Of a stretch of 64,000 nt of DNA, positions 9,301 to 24,300 are shown piece after piece. How positions within the stretch are numbered: position 1 is the first letter of the stretch; every line of letters starts with the position of its first letter. The DNA comes from a bacterium (GTDB taxonomy: Bacteria > Planctomycetota > Planctomycetia > Pirellulales > Pirellulaceae). The stretch is taken from contig JAUIGN010000035.1 in assembly GCA_030430075.1 (NCBI GenBank), positions 20,292 to 84,291 on the forward strand, written 5' to 3'. Under the pieces are notes generated by a model. That model saw only the letters and a program-made list of their open reading frames with translations, was not told the DNA's origin and made no database searches. Position numbers and translations under genes: made by a program.

Positions 9301-12300
9301 GCTGCGAACGTCAGCACGGCCGCTCCTGAGAAGGTCGCTCCCGCGTCGGTCGAAACGAGGATCCCGCCGCCCCCCAGTCGTTCCTGTTGCGTGCTGAGCA
9401 AGCCGGCGGAGACGGTCAGGTAGAGCGTCGGGAACATCAGCGGCAGCTCGCCGAGCAACTCGATCTCGTACGAGTCCATCACCGTGCCGTCTTCCGAAAC
9501 GCGCGTGTCTTCCCCGCTGGGGCGAATATCGAAGAGGCGTTCGATATCCTCTCCCAGGACGGATATGTTGAGGCCGTCGGCGCGGGCAAACCAGTAGTAA
9601 AAATCGCTGGTCTCCTGCAGATTGATGCTGTGGTTCAGCACGCTGCCCAGTCCGAGCGGATCCTGGCTGACGATCGGTTCGGTGACGTCGCCGCCCACGT
9701 GAATCGAGTCGCTCCCCAACCCGCCCGTGATCGTGGTCACCAGGTCGGATGGCGTCGAGAGGACAAAGACCTCGTCGTCCCCTTCCAGGCTATCGACTTC
9801 CAGGCCTTCCACGTTACGGAGCCGGATGTGCAAGCCGGCGCCATAGACGGCTTCTCCATCCACGACGAATGCGTCCGGAAACGGGGTCCCCAGAACGACC
9901 ACCCGGTCAAAGCCGTCTCCACCGTCAATCGCAACCGGTGCGTTGATCGCGTACTGAATCAGGTCCGCCCCCCGCCCCCCGCTCAGGTCCGTTTGTGCCT
10001 GCGCCTGGCCGTGGCCGGGCAGCAGGGCGAAAGCGCGAATCGTAAACTCGTCATCACCGTCCTCGCCTTCCAGGCGGAGCGTACCCGAGTTGTGATAGAC
10101 GGTGAAAACATCGTCACCCCTGCCGCCAAAGACGGTTGTCGAGTAGGTCACACCGTTGCTCAGGTAAGCGAGACCGGGCAACACGCCGGTCGGCGACGCG
10201 TTCAACGCGGCGATAATGTTGCCGATCGCCGCTTCATCCAGCGCATCGGTTGCCGGGTCAAATACCTTGTTACCCGCCACGTCACGCACGATCCTGATGA
10301 TGACGGTCGAGGTTTCGAATGCCTCGGCCGGCAGGACGTTGGGCGCCGCGCGCGGTGCCGCGAAGACCTGTCCGATCTGGAAACGGTCATCGCCGTCGCC
10401 GCCGTCCAAGGTCGTGATTGTGCTGTTGTCATCCGCGATAAAGCGATCGTCGCCGCGCAGCCCCCGGACCACCAACCGCCCGTTGATGTTGTCGTCATAG
10501 CGAACCAGCTCGGCGTCGGCCGCGTTGACCAGGGCAACCAGGTTCTTCCGGAGCAGGAAGAGATCCCCTTCGTAGCCGGAATCCGGATCGGCTTCCCGAT
10601 CGGCGCCGTAGACGAAGAGGACGTCGGCACCGTCGTCCGGTGCGCCCGTATCGCGAACGTTGATCAGCGACCCACCCGCACCCGCCAGGTACACGACGAA
10701 CTGATCGCTTCCACCGGCACCGTCAAGGTGCAAGGGGGCCTGAATTCCGTTCTCTGCGGCGGCCGTGCCGTCGGCCAGCGCGTTGACACGGACGATGTCG
10801 TCCCCGCCCGCCAAGTAGACCTCCGTCGGGCCGGTGACGGCCTGCACGTTGATGACATCGTCGACCGAACCGGTGACCGAGGTGCCGCTCCCCGCGAACA
10901 CGAAGGTCGAACCTGCATGCGTTCCCCCAATGTCGAAGTTGTTCCGGCCCGCACCCAGCCAGACGCGGAGCGTTTCCAGGGCAGCGAACGCGGCGCCGCT
11001 CGCCATGCCCAAGCCGTCCAGTGTGCCGGCCCCCAATGTGCCGCTGGAATGGTCCGGCGAGCCGGAATCGTCGAAGTCGGCCGAGTCGACTCCGCTGCCA
11101 CCGTTCAGCAGCAGCCGGCCGTCGATGGGATCGAGCGTGCCCAGGATGTCGTCCGAATCCGATGGTTTTTCCGGGGCAAGCTGGCTGACGACGAATGTGT
11201 CGTCATCCGCCTCCCCATGCATCTCCACCGTGCTACTCGCCTGGGCGCCCCGGACCAGAAATGAGTCATTGCCTCCGGCCCCGTGGAGCACCAGGGTGCC
11301 GGAGGCGTCGAGCACCTCGAAGATATCGTCGCCCGCCGCGGACTCGACCACCGTCCGGGCACCATGCGTATCTTCAACAACAAATGTATCGCTTTCTTGA
11401 CCCAGTTGAATACGAACCAGCTCGAGACTGCCGTAGACGACCCCCAGCGCCGAATCGGTCACTTGTTGGTCTGCATTCCCCATTCCCAGGCCGACCAATC
11501 GCGTCGCATCCAGAATTCCCCGATTGGCCTGATCGTCACCGCTGTCGATCGCCTCGAACGTATCATGGTCCGCCTGCCCCTCGACGGTCAGCAAGGCATT
11601 GATCTGGTTGAGCGTACCGGCCTGGTCGTATGCTTGCAGCAGGTCATCGCCGGCACCCCCTTCGATTCGCGTGGGTCCGAGGATCGACTGTACGCGAATC
11701 GTGTCGGCGTCGTTACCTCCGCGAACCGTGGTCGTGCCGGCAAACGCGGACCGCACGGTGAATGCATCCTGACCGCGTCCCAAGGTGATCGTCACCGACT
11801 CGACGCCGCCAAAGTCCACGCTTTCCGCTAATCCGAGACCGGAAATACGTTGGAACGTGGCCAGCATCTGCACCGGGTCGGCCCCAGTGTGGAATGCTTC
11901 TTCGCCACCGCGATACCGCTTCGGCTCGCCGCCCTGGTACCGTTGCGGATCTCCGCTGGAGTAAGTTGCTAACGACGCCGAGCCGTCCACGTTGCGCACA
12001 TAGACGGGCTCGCCGCGTTGATGCACGAGCGGTTTGCCGAAGCGGTCGAGGCGTGACGTCTCCGTGTAGACGACCACTTGATTGTCAGGACCGACGACCG
12101 GTTGGCCATTCGCGTCAACAACCGGCTGACCCACTTCGACGACTTCATCGCCAAAATAGAACTTGGGTTCCCCGCCCGCATAGAGCAGCGGGTCGCCGTT
12201 GGCGTCGAGTACAGGATCGCGAGGCAGATAGAATTGCGGTTCACCTGGTTGATGCAGGAACGGATTGCCAAAGATGTCCGGTACGACACGACCCGCGTCA

Positions 12301-15300
12301 TTCAGTACCGGTTCTCCACCCAGATAGACGACCGGCTCGCCCGCCTCGTGAGTCAGTGGCTGATCGGTCAGGAGGTCCCGGCGCCGATCTGCGGTTATCG
12401 TCAAGGGAGGATCGGCAATCGTCGCGTCGAACTCGACCGACACCTGATGGAGGATCGGTTGTCCGGCCTCGTCGAACGTGCTCACCGGACGTTCGTACTG
12501 GTCCAACAGACCGTCCATGGCGTCCAGCGCGTCGGCCAGCACCACCAGTTGGTCGTCTCCCGAGGTCGCGCCGCGACGGATTGTCTCCGTCCGAGTGAGC
12601 GGGACGGTGCGCATGCGATTCACGGGAATCCGGGAAGGTTCGCTACGGAACAGGAGCGTCCCATCCGCGTCGTATTGTTGAGTCGGGTGTTCTGCCTTCA
12701 GACCATCGGCCATCACCCATAGCAAGGCGCCGGTGCCGTCCGGTCCGGCGACGAACGATTTGCGCGGGGTCGGTGTGACCGTGTTGATTGTCAGGCTGCC
12801 TTCAAACCGGGCCGTTGGGTTGACAAGCAGTTGTGGAACCTCGCGGTTCACGTAGCGGCCGCGGAAGACGATTTGGAAGGTGACATTCAACTGGCCACCA
12901 GCTTCCGACCGCGCAACCTCGTCCAACTCGAAGTCGTCGGCGTCCAGGTGGCCGAGCGCTGCGAGCTTCGCTTGCAGCTCGGCCCGCGACGCGTTGTATG
13001 GGACCGTGAAGTCGTCTGCCGGGTCAGAACCCCAGGCGATGTGGTACCCGCCCTGGGATGCGCCTTCCAGTATCAGCTCCTGGACCTCTTCCTGCGCCAC
13101 ATCGAGGGCCTTATAGGGCGATCCGGATTCGGGTGTCACCAGGAACACGGGACGTGGCATCTCGCCCGGATGACTCAACAGGGCCGGTGTCGGCGACGGC
13201 AGGAACGATTCGCGGCCTGCCGCGTCCAGCCAGATCAGGCGTCCGTTGCTGTGTGGGACAATCGCGGGATGCGGTGTTACGGCGGTCGTCTTGGTCCCGG
13301 TCGGATCAAGGTACAGCAGCGCCCCCACCGGGTCCCGTTCCTGGATGCCCCTTTTTTGAGCGACTGTCAGGATCGACGGTATGCCGGTGTCGTCGAAAGT
13401 ACGATGCCCGCCCGGCGCGCGAAAGACCAACTCGCCGGATCCGTCCCGAACCACCTCGATGGCCGGTAGTTCCGTGATCGTGCGGTCGGTTGTCGTTCCG
13501 CCCGAACCGTCCAGCCACAGCAGGTCTCCCTCGCCATTGGTCGCCTGGACTCCCCGTTCGTGGACGCCGTATTCCTGGTGCCCGCGCTCTTGCACGAAGT
13601 CTTCGATGATCGTTCCGTTGGCCGGATCCAGGTCCGCTACCCAGACGCCCAGCGCATCATCCGGACGGCGGAACACGAGCCGCGCACGCTGCTCGTGGGC
13701 ATAGTCGACCGCCCGCCCCGCCATGTCGACGAACGTGCCATCCACATTGCCGCTGTTGACGAAGGCGAACGGAGCGGTGTCCAGGATGAACTGATGCAGG
13801 GCCGGGTCGAACGCGACCGGCCCAGACACTTCCTCGAATCCCCCGTCACCGTCAAAGGTGAGCCGTCCGACGATGGCCGCCAGGTCCGTTTCGTGACTTT
13901 CGACGCGTACGACATCATCGCCCTCGCCGCCGAGCACTTCTGTTTCGCCTGTAGTCCCCCGCACCGTCACCACGTCGTTGCCGTCCCCGGCGACAATCAG
14001 CGTCTTCGCGGCGCCGGCGGCTTGCAGCGTGAACTGATCGTCGTCGTCAGTCAGGTACAGCGTCATCCCCTCCAGGTTGGCATACTCGATCCCGTCGTAT
14101 GGCGTACCGTCCAGGGCCAGGCCAGCCCCCATGCCCAGTCCCTGAAGGGCCCAGTAAGCGCGCGTCAACGGTTGAGGAGGCGTCTTCGGATCGTTGTCGT
14201 GGTCGCCGATTCGCGGTCGATAGGTGCTGCGGTCCTCGACCACAAACCCATCCTCCAGGATGGGATTCCCGGAAGCGCTCAGCCGGACCAGGGGACGCCC
14301 GTTGGCATCCGTGCGGATCCGGCCGTCGGCCGTCGTCTGATAGGTTGGCACGGGACGGGCCGCCAGTTTCGGGACGTATCGCGTCAGGGCAAGCTGGTCG
14401 GCCGAAACGATCTGGCCGCGGTCGTCGACATACGAGCCGTCGCTTGTTTCGCGAAGCAACCTCTTCGTGAAGAAGTTGGTCGTTTCGACGTAAACGAAAT
14501 ACATCTCGCCGTCGACTTCGGTCGACATTCCGGTGGGGACGAAACGGGTCGCGAAGGCCTGGGCGGGCAGTTCGTTGCCGTCGACGTCGAGGTAGGCCAG
14601 CGTTCCGCCGGCCCGTCGCACCGGATCGACGAGGATTTCACGGTCCCCATCTTCCCGGTCCAGATAGACCTGGAACTTGAAGGTGTCGACCAGATCGATG
14701 ACCGAACGTTCCAGAGCGCCGGTGCGGACCGTGCCGTCCTGGTGGTGAGCGATCAAGCGATCCCCATCGCTCTCGAAGGCGGTGCCGCCGTCGACGGTGA
14801 CACGACCCTGGATGCCGTCCAGGGAATACGAGGCGTCGATCTTGTACGAAAATGGCGGAGGATCAATTGCCACGGTCGGCGGCTGCCGCAGTTCACGCAG
14901 CGGCGGCGGTTGAGTGCCAACCTGGTATTCGAAGTCCAGCGTGAACCAGTATTGGGTCGTAAACAGCTCCTGCCAGAACTCGATGAACGACCGTTGCCAC
15001 CAGTGCCGATAGTCGACAGTCGCCAGCGCCGCGTTCACGATCGCCGTCCGGTCCCCGACTTGGAAGAACTCGTTGGCCCGCGCCAGCCGGTTGATCTCTG
15101 CGTTCACGTGCCGGCGGACGGACGTGAAGATGTCGTCGTTTGACAGGAACAGGTTGTCGCGGGTCGTAAACGAACTCGTGAAGCGGCGGGTCTCGTATTC
15201 GATCGGCTGTTCCACCTTCACTTCCACCGCCGGCGGCGTGTAGTTGAATGGCGGCGGGTCGAACAGCAGCACGGGATGGTCGCCGCCCAGATGGATCGTG

Positions 15301-18300
15301 TCATCGCCCGATCCGCCGCGGGTAATGATCTCCAGGCTCGGATCGGAACTGAGGATGTAGATTTCGTCATCACCGCCGGAAGCATTGACTTCGAGCCGTT
15401 CGATCTGCGTGTAGTACACGACCCGTCCCGCGCCGGCCACCGAGTGCCTGGTGACGACGAAGGTGTCCGCGATCGGCGTTCCGTTGACGACCACGGTGTC
15501 GATCCCGTTGCCGCCGTTGATGAACACCGGAGCATTCTGCACATACTCGTATCGATTGTTGCCGGTGCCGCCGAACAGGGTGTTCAGATTGGCGATGGCA
15601 CGCCCTTCATCGGTCTCTTCACGCAACGTGATAAAGGTGTTGATGATGAAGGTGTCGTCCCCGTCGCCCCCGTGGAGAAATAGCTTGCCCCGATTGTGGT
15701 TGACTTCCATCTCGTCCTGGCCGTCGCTTCCATAGACCAGCGTCGTTGCCGAGGTGCCGTTGGTCATCCGCGACGTATCCGCGATCGGAACTCCCAGTGG
15801 GTACTCGATCGTGCGGTTGTCGCGATCAGGGATCTGAGGCACGGTTCCAACGATCAGGTCGTCGTCGCCAAGGCCGAGATTGATGATCGTTTGGATCACC
15901 GTGTCGTCCGAGTAGACCAGATCGTCGCCTTGCAGGGTATTGACGGTGAGCAGTTCGAGCTGCCGGAACGAGACGAGTTCGCGCTCGGCTCCAGCCCCGG
16001 CCCGGATGCGACCGGCGGTGAGTTCTCCGAAGCCCGCGTCGAGGTGGAACGCGTCGGCTTGCGGGGTTCCCACAATGTAAAGCTCGTCGACCCCTTGCGT
16101 GCCGCCGCTGTCTTCGATGGTGACGTCGCTGCCGGTCGTTCCTGCCAGGTTCAGAATGTAGTACTCGTTGTCGACGCTCCCGCCTCCACCGGCGTTGTCC
16201 AGGAACACCGGGCCGGCGAATGGTTGTACGTCCACATTCATCGACCCGACGCGCAGCCGGCCATCGCGATCGTTCAACACCAAGACGTTCGTTCGCGAGT
16301 TGCCTGAGCGAAGCTCCTGGGCGATGAGATTGGCCTGTTCGAAGATCGGGACGCCGCCGTCGAGCAGGCTTTCCAATTGCGTGTCCCGCGTTTCCAGCAA
16401 CACCTGGTCCAGGTAGGTTGCCGAGTAGACATCCGCCTGGGCGCCCAATTCCTGGACTTCGAACGGCGCGGGGAATTCGGGGTCGCGTTCGTCTTGGGCC
16501 AGTTGGCGGATGCCTTGGCCCTTGGACAATGGACTGCCGTCATCCGCCAGAACCTGCCCCGCCACGAAATAGGTGCGCGTCAGCGTCATGTCGGCATCTT
16601 GCAATTCGACCAGCGTGTCGATGCCGCCCGCATCTCGGAACAGGTCGGTTCCCGCGTCGCCCGTGATCACGTCGTTGCCGAGCCCCCCGTCCAGCAGATC
16701 GTCGAACGGCGAGCCGACCAGCCGGTCGTTCCCGTCTTCACCGTGCAGTTGGATCGCCACCAGGTCCGCCAGCACCGCGTCTGCCAGCAGGCCGTCGTTT
16801 CCCGAGTGCCCCAGCACGACCAGGGTATCCGGATATTCCGTGTCGCCGCGATGGGTCTTCAGCAGGGCAAAGCTCATCACCGCCTCGCGGGTGATGGCGA
16901 CACGGGCCGGTTGGACCAGGGGGTCGGCGCGCAGTGTGAACGTATCGTCGGCCTGTGACTGGTCGCCCAACAGGGTCGCCTGGCCGCCGTGCAAGATGAT
17001 GGTATCGGAGGCAAAGTCGTCGGTGCCTTCGTCCGGTTCTTCGACTTCGACTTTAATCGAGGCGGGGCTGCCGTCCTCGGTGACCAGCCGATTCCCGAAC
17101 TCGTCCACGCGCGCCAGCCCGGTCCCGTTGAACCTGCGATAGCCGTCCTCGTCCAGCAGAGGTTCGTCGGCCCGATACAAGACCGGATCGTCCTGGCGGT
17201 GGACGCGGCGATCACCGAACTCGTCAAATCCGGGTTCGCCCGGCAGTCGCAGCACATCATCGCCAATGTCGTGATAGAGGAGTTCTCCGGCCGCGTTTCG
17301 CCGATGTTCTCCAATCGCCCAGTTCCAGCCGCTCAAGTCGGGCGGCAGCGGTGGAGCCACCTCGATTGTCCGCGTTGCCCCGTTGAGCGACGTGATCCGC
17401 CGGCCCACACGCCGGCCACTTGTCGGCTCGGTCAGGTACACAACCGGCGCAACCGAACTGGTCCAGCCGGTCAGGTCGGGCAGCGTGCCATCGTAGCGGG
17501 TGCCGACGGTCACCATCGTCCCGTCCGGGCCGGTCGAGGCTCCGCTGCCCTGCGCGGGCGAAGCGTAGATGACCGGCCGCGGCAACGTCTCGTCCGCCGA
17601 TTGCGGGACACCAAGGACGGGATCGACCAGCGGCCTCCCGGCGTCGTCGTAGACGCGTTCGCCCCCCAGGGCCATTCGCGGCGTGATCTCCGAGTACGAC
17701 GTCGGCACGCCGTCTACGTCCTCAACCGGCTCGATTCCCAGGTAACTCAGAAGCTCGCCTCCCTGATACGCCAGTTCGTGGCCTTCGTCGTCGGTGACGA
17801 CCGCGCCGGCCGTCTGGAACAGGGCGGCGCCGTCTCCATCCAGGAGTGGATCACCCCGTTCATCGACAAAGGGGCCACCGTGCATCCCATCGCCGTCGGC
17901 CATCAGGAGAGAGATCTCGTCGCCCGCGCCGACAAACACAATCAGCCAGGGATCGCTTTCCGTGCCGCTTCCGGTCACCTCGACATTGTCGATGCCATCC
18001 AGGGCTTCCAATGCCGACTTTACTTCGGCAGGACTCGCGTCGAACGGTAGGGGTTCGCTCACTTGGCCGCCGTAGGTCAGCGTCAAACTGCCTGCCTGCC
18101 CGTTATGGGAAATGGCCTGGGCCGAGGGAGCGAATGCGAAGACTTCCAACAGTTCGACGTTCGAAACGACATCCGGAAATGCAACCCGCCAGGGATCGGG
18201 CTCGGTGCCGCTGCCGGTCACCTCGACGGTTTGCAGCCGGTCCAAGCCGGGCCTGGTTCCCAGTTCGCGCAAGGCCGTTTCGACGGCGTCCGCCGATGCG

Positions 18301-21300
18301 TTCCAGCTTAACGGGGCCGTCGCTTGATCCAGGTAGCTCAAGGCAAAGGTACCCGATCCGCCCGCAAAGGAGACCGCTTGGATGGCGTTTGTTTCTTCCG
18401 CTCCGGCGGCCGCTTCGATCACCGGCGGTCGCGGTGCGACGTTCACCACGGCCGGTCGTACCCAGAACAGGGGCTCGCCTGCCGCATCCAGCGCGGGCCG
18501 CTGGACGGTTCGCGTGCCACCCGTATCGCCGGCGTCGATCGTCAATTCCCCAATCCCTGCGCCGGTCAGGTCGAGGACTTCGACGGTGTCCGCACCCGCC
18601 GCCGCGTTGATCGTCAGGTTCTCGATGTTGGTAAAAGAGGTTTCATGATCGGCGGCACGGGCGGTCGATGCGTCTGCTGTCTGGTCCCAAATCCGCGTCC
18701 GGCCGCCGTCACGCGGCTCGACGCTGAGCGACTGGTTGCCGATCGCGGATGCGAACGAGCCGCCGCCCACGCGGGTCACTTCGGTCAAGTAGAACTCGGC
18801 GGCCCCGCCCCCGCTCAGGATCAAGGTATCACCGTCGCTCAGTGAGTCAGAGACTTCGGCGCCACCGTCGAGCCGGGCGTCGAGCCCGTCGCCGGCCACC
18901 CAGTACAGAATGTCGCGCCCGCTGCCACCCACGACGGCATCGACACCCTGGCCGCCTGTCAAATCGTTGTTGCCAGCGATTCCGAGCAGCACGTCATCAT
19001 CTTCACCGCCATAGACCTTGTCGTTGTCGGTGCCGGCGACGAGCCAGTCGCTGCCCACGTCCCCGTGCAGCTCGTCGTCCCCGCCGCCGCCGAAGATGAG
19101 GTCGTTGCCGGGGCCGCCGGACAGCCAATCCCCGCCCTGACGCAAGGTCCGTTCGGCGCCGGTCGTGGCGTCTACGATGATTGTCGCGACTGCGACCACT
19201 TCGTCCCCACCATGGATCCAATCGTGTCCCTCGCCGCCGCGAATGCGGTCATTCCCGCTGGCCATGGCCAGATCGTCCGTGCCGCCGTACAGCACGTCGT
19301 TGCCCGCGCCCCCGTCGATCACATCGTCGCCGCTGCCGCCGTAGACAATCTCCACGCCGCTTGAACCCTGCACCTGGTCATCGCCTTCGTCTCCGTAGAT
19401 CGTCACCGTCCGGCCGCCGGTTTCGGGTGGCGAGCCGATGACAAAGCGGTCATTGCCGATGCCTCCGTGCAATTCCAGGTCCGCGGCAATCCCGTCGCCG
19501 ATCACGAGCAGATCCTGGCCGTCGCCTCCGAACGCCACAATCTTGTTCACCTGTGTGGTCTTGAAGGTCTTGTTCAGCTTGCGATTGCCGGTCGGATCGT
19601 CCTCGTCAATGACCTTGAACGGGTTCCCTTCCCAGAGCACCTGAATCGCTTCGTCGCCGTCATCATCGGTGACAAGCTGCACTTCGAACAGTTCGCTGTT
19701 GTCCGTCGCGAACTCCGGTTCTTCGCTGCTCCGCAGACCGGCCCGCGGCCCCATGTTCAGGTTCAGCGTGCCGTCATCGTCCAAGCTGGCCAACACGGGC
19801 GGCGTGCGGGCGGGACAGGCATGGGAGAAGCGCGCGAGAACGACCCGCAGGAACTCGAATGACTGATCAAAGACGGTGACCTCGCCCAGTTTGACTTCGA
19901 GGAACGCTTGCATGAAGGCGCCCAGTTCCCCGGTCGTGTCGAAGATGCAAATCGGTCCCAGGTCGAGCCGTTCGGCCAGTTCATCGACGCGGATCTTGTT
20001 GTCCACCAGGCCGGTGACTTCGTCAGGGATGTCGTGGAGGTTGAATTCGATGCCCGCAAAAATCCCCCCTTCGACCCCCGCCTCGACAACGCCGCCGGCG
20101 CCGACGGAGGCGCCCGCCTTGACCTTTACTTCGAAGTCCAACTCTGGGATATCGATCCCATTCTTCTTGTCGCGCAGATAGAAGCCGTTGAAGACCAATC
20201 CCGCCTGGGCCGGATCATAGTTGGTGTCTTGAAATTCGATAAAGCCGGCCGTGTCGAAGCCGAAGCCGAAGTCGGCAACCACGTGGACTTCGCCGCCCAG
20301 CCGCGCATTCAGGCCTGGCAAGCTGGGAATCGGAAACGACTTGGTGTAGTCGAAGTCCAGGACCAGCGGCGGCATGTTGAAAATGAACAGGTCCACCGGC
20401 TTGCCGATGATCAAGTTGAACAGGGTTGCCGGATTCGAGAGGAGCGGGATTTCCAGGTTGTCCAGCGACGCGAATCCGCTGACGAAGCTTTTCGCCTTGG
20501 CCGCGGCACTATTGCTGGGTGGCGGCCCGCCCTGGCCGCTTCCGGTCGGCTGCTTCAATTGTTGCTTGAGGTCGTAATTCGAACTGTCCGGCGCCTGCGT
20601 ATCGGACAGCTTCTTGTTTGGATCACGCAGGTCGTTGCCGCTGCTGGAAATCACAAAATCGCCGAAGCCGATCATCACCGTTGGCGTGGTGGTGGGGATT
20701 CCGTTCACCAGGTTGACGATGGCAATCGCGGTGTCGATCAGCCCGCGATCGAACTTGGGGCCCCCAAACAGTTGCGCCAGGTCGAGGAACGTCGTTGGCT
20801 TCTTCGCCAGGTCCGAGATTACCGGGATGGGGGTCGTCAATGTGCGGATAATCGGATCCAGCGGGCGGGTTACCTTCTGCACGTTTTCCAGAATCGGTTT
20901 GGCGAACGTGCTGATGAAAGTGCCCAGGTCCAGCGACACATTTTCCAGCACGACCAGAGGCGCTTCGCCAAAGCTGGCTTGGAATCCGGCGTCGGTGCTG
21001 ATGCTGACGTCGGCAAATACCTGGTCGTAGTGAAAGATCGTCGAGACGGAGGGAAAGGCGTTGTTCGTTCCATCGCCCAGTCGCAGGCGGCCGCGCAGGT
21101 CGACGTTCGCTTCCGCGGTCAGCCTGGCTTCCACCGCCAGGCTGCTCAAGTTCCGCAAACCCAGCCGGCCGTTTGAGCCGCCACGGAGGTCGATGTCGAA
21201 CGAGCCAAACAGGCCCGTGGGGACCCCGTCATCCAGCGGGTCCTGTCCCGGCAGCATGTCCTTCAGCTCCAGCCCCACGAAGCCGATCGAGGCGACGAAT

Positions 21301-24300
21301 TCAGCCGGCGAGATGGCACCGGTCTGCTCATCGGTCGTCCCTTTCAGCGTGGCCGAGAGATCCAGTGAGATCTCTTCACCGGTCGGCGTGACCCCGGTCG
21401 TATCGACGTAGAATGTGTCACTCACGCTGAATCCGAACCCAATCCCCATCAGGTAGTCGAGGCTCAGTACGAGCGAGACGTCGGAGTCCAACTGCAACCC
21501 CAGGGCCGGCACGGCGACGTCGAAGTCCAGCGGCACGTCTTTGCGGAAGATGTTGTCGCCGATCAACAGGTTGAATTGGATGTAGTCGGCACCCAGCGTC
21601 AATTGGACCAGGCGAGAACGTTGCGCCAGCAGTGCCTCGGCCTCCTGCCGCGTGGCGGCGTCATCGCTTTCCAGGTCCGCGCGAAGTTTCGTCAGGTCTT
21701 CCGTCGCGATGAGCGGCACGGCAACATACCGTCCGAGTTCGCGGTCGAAGCGCTGCGTGACCAGGATATTGCCGATCGATTTCAGCAACTCTTCCTGGAG
21801 GATCTGAATGGTGTTCTTGCCCGCGGCGATGCCCGGCCCGAGCACCCCGCCGATCCCCCCTTCGTACACGGCCGGCGTCCCCGCCGCCTCGTCGGCGGGA
21901 GTGACCAGGCGGCCGACCACGCGCTCCCGCAGATCATCCAGGAAGCGGTTCAATTCTTCAGAATCCCGCAAGGCATCGCCGACGAGCGGCATCCCCACGT
22001 GTTCGAAGATGCCGGTCACCCCGGAATGCAGCCCGTCGAACATCCCTTCCAATCCGTCGAGCACATTTTGCGGATCGTTGAGAATATGGAACAGGCCGAA
22101 CGCGTTTCTCAGGCTGGGGGCGACAACCCGGAACCCATCGAATTTGAAGCCGTTGCTGGGCGAGAGCGCGAAACCGGTATCGACGTGCAGAACGTTGTCG
22201 GCGATGCCATTGCCGTCAAAATCACGATCCGATGCACCGAGTGGAAAGTCTTCCGTGGGGAAGTACAGCGGCAGATCGAGGACGCCCTTGCCACGCAGCG
22301 AGAAGTCAAAATCAAGGTCCTCGGCGACCGCTTCGCCAGCGACCAGACCAAACGTGTACTTGCCGTCCTCTTCGGGGGCCAGCCCGGCCCGCGCCCGCAG
22401 ACTCAACTCGGCGCTCGCGTTCTTGACGGCCAGGACGACACTCCCGATCTCGGCAACGCCGATCTCCGCCTTGAATTCGAGCGGCCGGCCCAATGTGAAC
22501 CGATGCACGCCGACCCCGATGTCGGTCAGGTCGATTGGGTTGAGCGCTTCCAGGTCCTCCAGCGTGCGATACAGGCGAACCCGATCCGGGTCGGTCACCA
22601 GCGGCAAAATCAACAGCTCGGTGCCGGCTTCTAACGTGCCGGGCACCGCCCCTTCGACAAAGGCCAGCGCATCGCCCGCGCCACCCAGCGGCTCGTAACG
22701 GACCAGGTCGCCCGCCTGGTAGCGGTTGTCCGGCAGGAAGATCGTGTCCGCGTCGATGTCGATAGTCTGCGAATCGGCATCGAAGTCGCGAACCACCGCG
22801 CCGGCCGTCATGTCGGCACCCAGGGTGATGCCGGTATCGTCGGTCACATACATCGACGGCGAGAGGATATTGCTCAGGTCAAACCCGAGGCCGAAATCCA
22901 AGGCCGCGAACGCTTCCACGGCGAGCGACCCGGCGCCGTCCGCGCCGATCGTGAACAGGCCGCCGTCGCCAAACAAATCCATCACCACCGGGTCGTTACT
23001 TTCGTCGATCAGATCCTGCAGATCGAACTGAAAGTCCAGCTCGGTGACAACCCGCTTCTCCAGGTTGATGTCCAACGAGAAGGAAGAATTGGCATACGCC
23101 ATCGTGATCGGTTTGGTCAGCTCGTACTCACGCAAACGGTTCCGATCCTGCCGCAGTCCGTTGAAATCGAACGGGTCGAACGTAAAGGTGACGGATTGTC
23201 CCTCGTCGCCGATGATCTCTTGCACGGCATTGACCGGCGCGGAGCCCTGTTGCGGCGTCGCCACCGTCAGCGTCGCTCCCGGGTCGACGGGGGTCAGCAC
23301 GGGGACATTCATGCTGCCCGGCGCGAGAAACTCGATGCTCCACGGATTGGCGACGCTGCCCCGTCCGGTGACTTGCACGTCATCCAGACCGTCAATCAGT
23401 TCCAAAGCAGCTTCCAACTGATCCGCGGTGGCTCCGTACGGAATCGGGGCCGTCGTTTCGCCGGCCGAGATCGAACCGCTGTCGTTGGCGTCGAACGTCA
23501 GGCGGAATGTCCCCGCAGACCCGGTTTGATAGATTGTCTGAATCTCGTTGACTCCGGCCCGGCCCACTTCCACAACACGCACGGTGTAAGCACCAGCGTC
23601 ATGAGCCAACGCCGGAATGGGGTGGCCGCCCGGGTCGGCGAATTCGATCCGCCAGGGAGAATCGGCCGTCCCGGCACCATGGGCGATGACATTCTGGATG
23701 CCGGGCAACGCTTCCAACGCGGCTTCGATCTCTCCAGCACCCGCCTCCCCGGATGGATTGACGACGGCGGTCGTTTGTGGACCGATCATGGCCAGCGCCA
23801 AGTCTTGATCGGTTGCGGTTGCATCGAGGGGCGGGGTCAGCCCGGCCAACCGGTCAAGCGCCTCGGCCGGTGTGAAGTCGACGCTCCGCAGTTGGTTGCG
23901 AGCGACCTTCAATTCGTTGACGTCATCGGCATCCGCCAGGACCAGGTTAATCTGCAAATCGGTCGACTGCGGGTTCAAGCCGAGCCCGTCGAGCTCTTCG
24001 GCGGCGTCTCTCAGGTGCGACGGAGCCGCCGCGATCCGATTCGCCGCCGCCTGCAGCGTTTGCCGGAGATTGTCTTGTACGAGTGCCTGGCGAATCCTGG
24101 GGTCGTCCGGATCCACGATCTCTTCCAGGCCCTGCGAGCGGAGAAAGTTGTGTGCATTCCGCAACTCGCCCGAATCCGCGTTTCGCGGCGTCACGCGATT
24201 CAGGGCCGCCGCCGTCGTGGTGGCGAACTGGGCGGCTGTCATGGACGTTTCGACGTCGACGCGGACCGGCACCGTGCCGGGCGGCAACGGCGGCGCGGCT

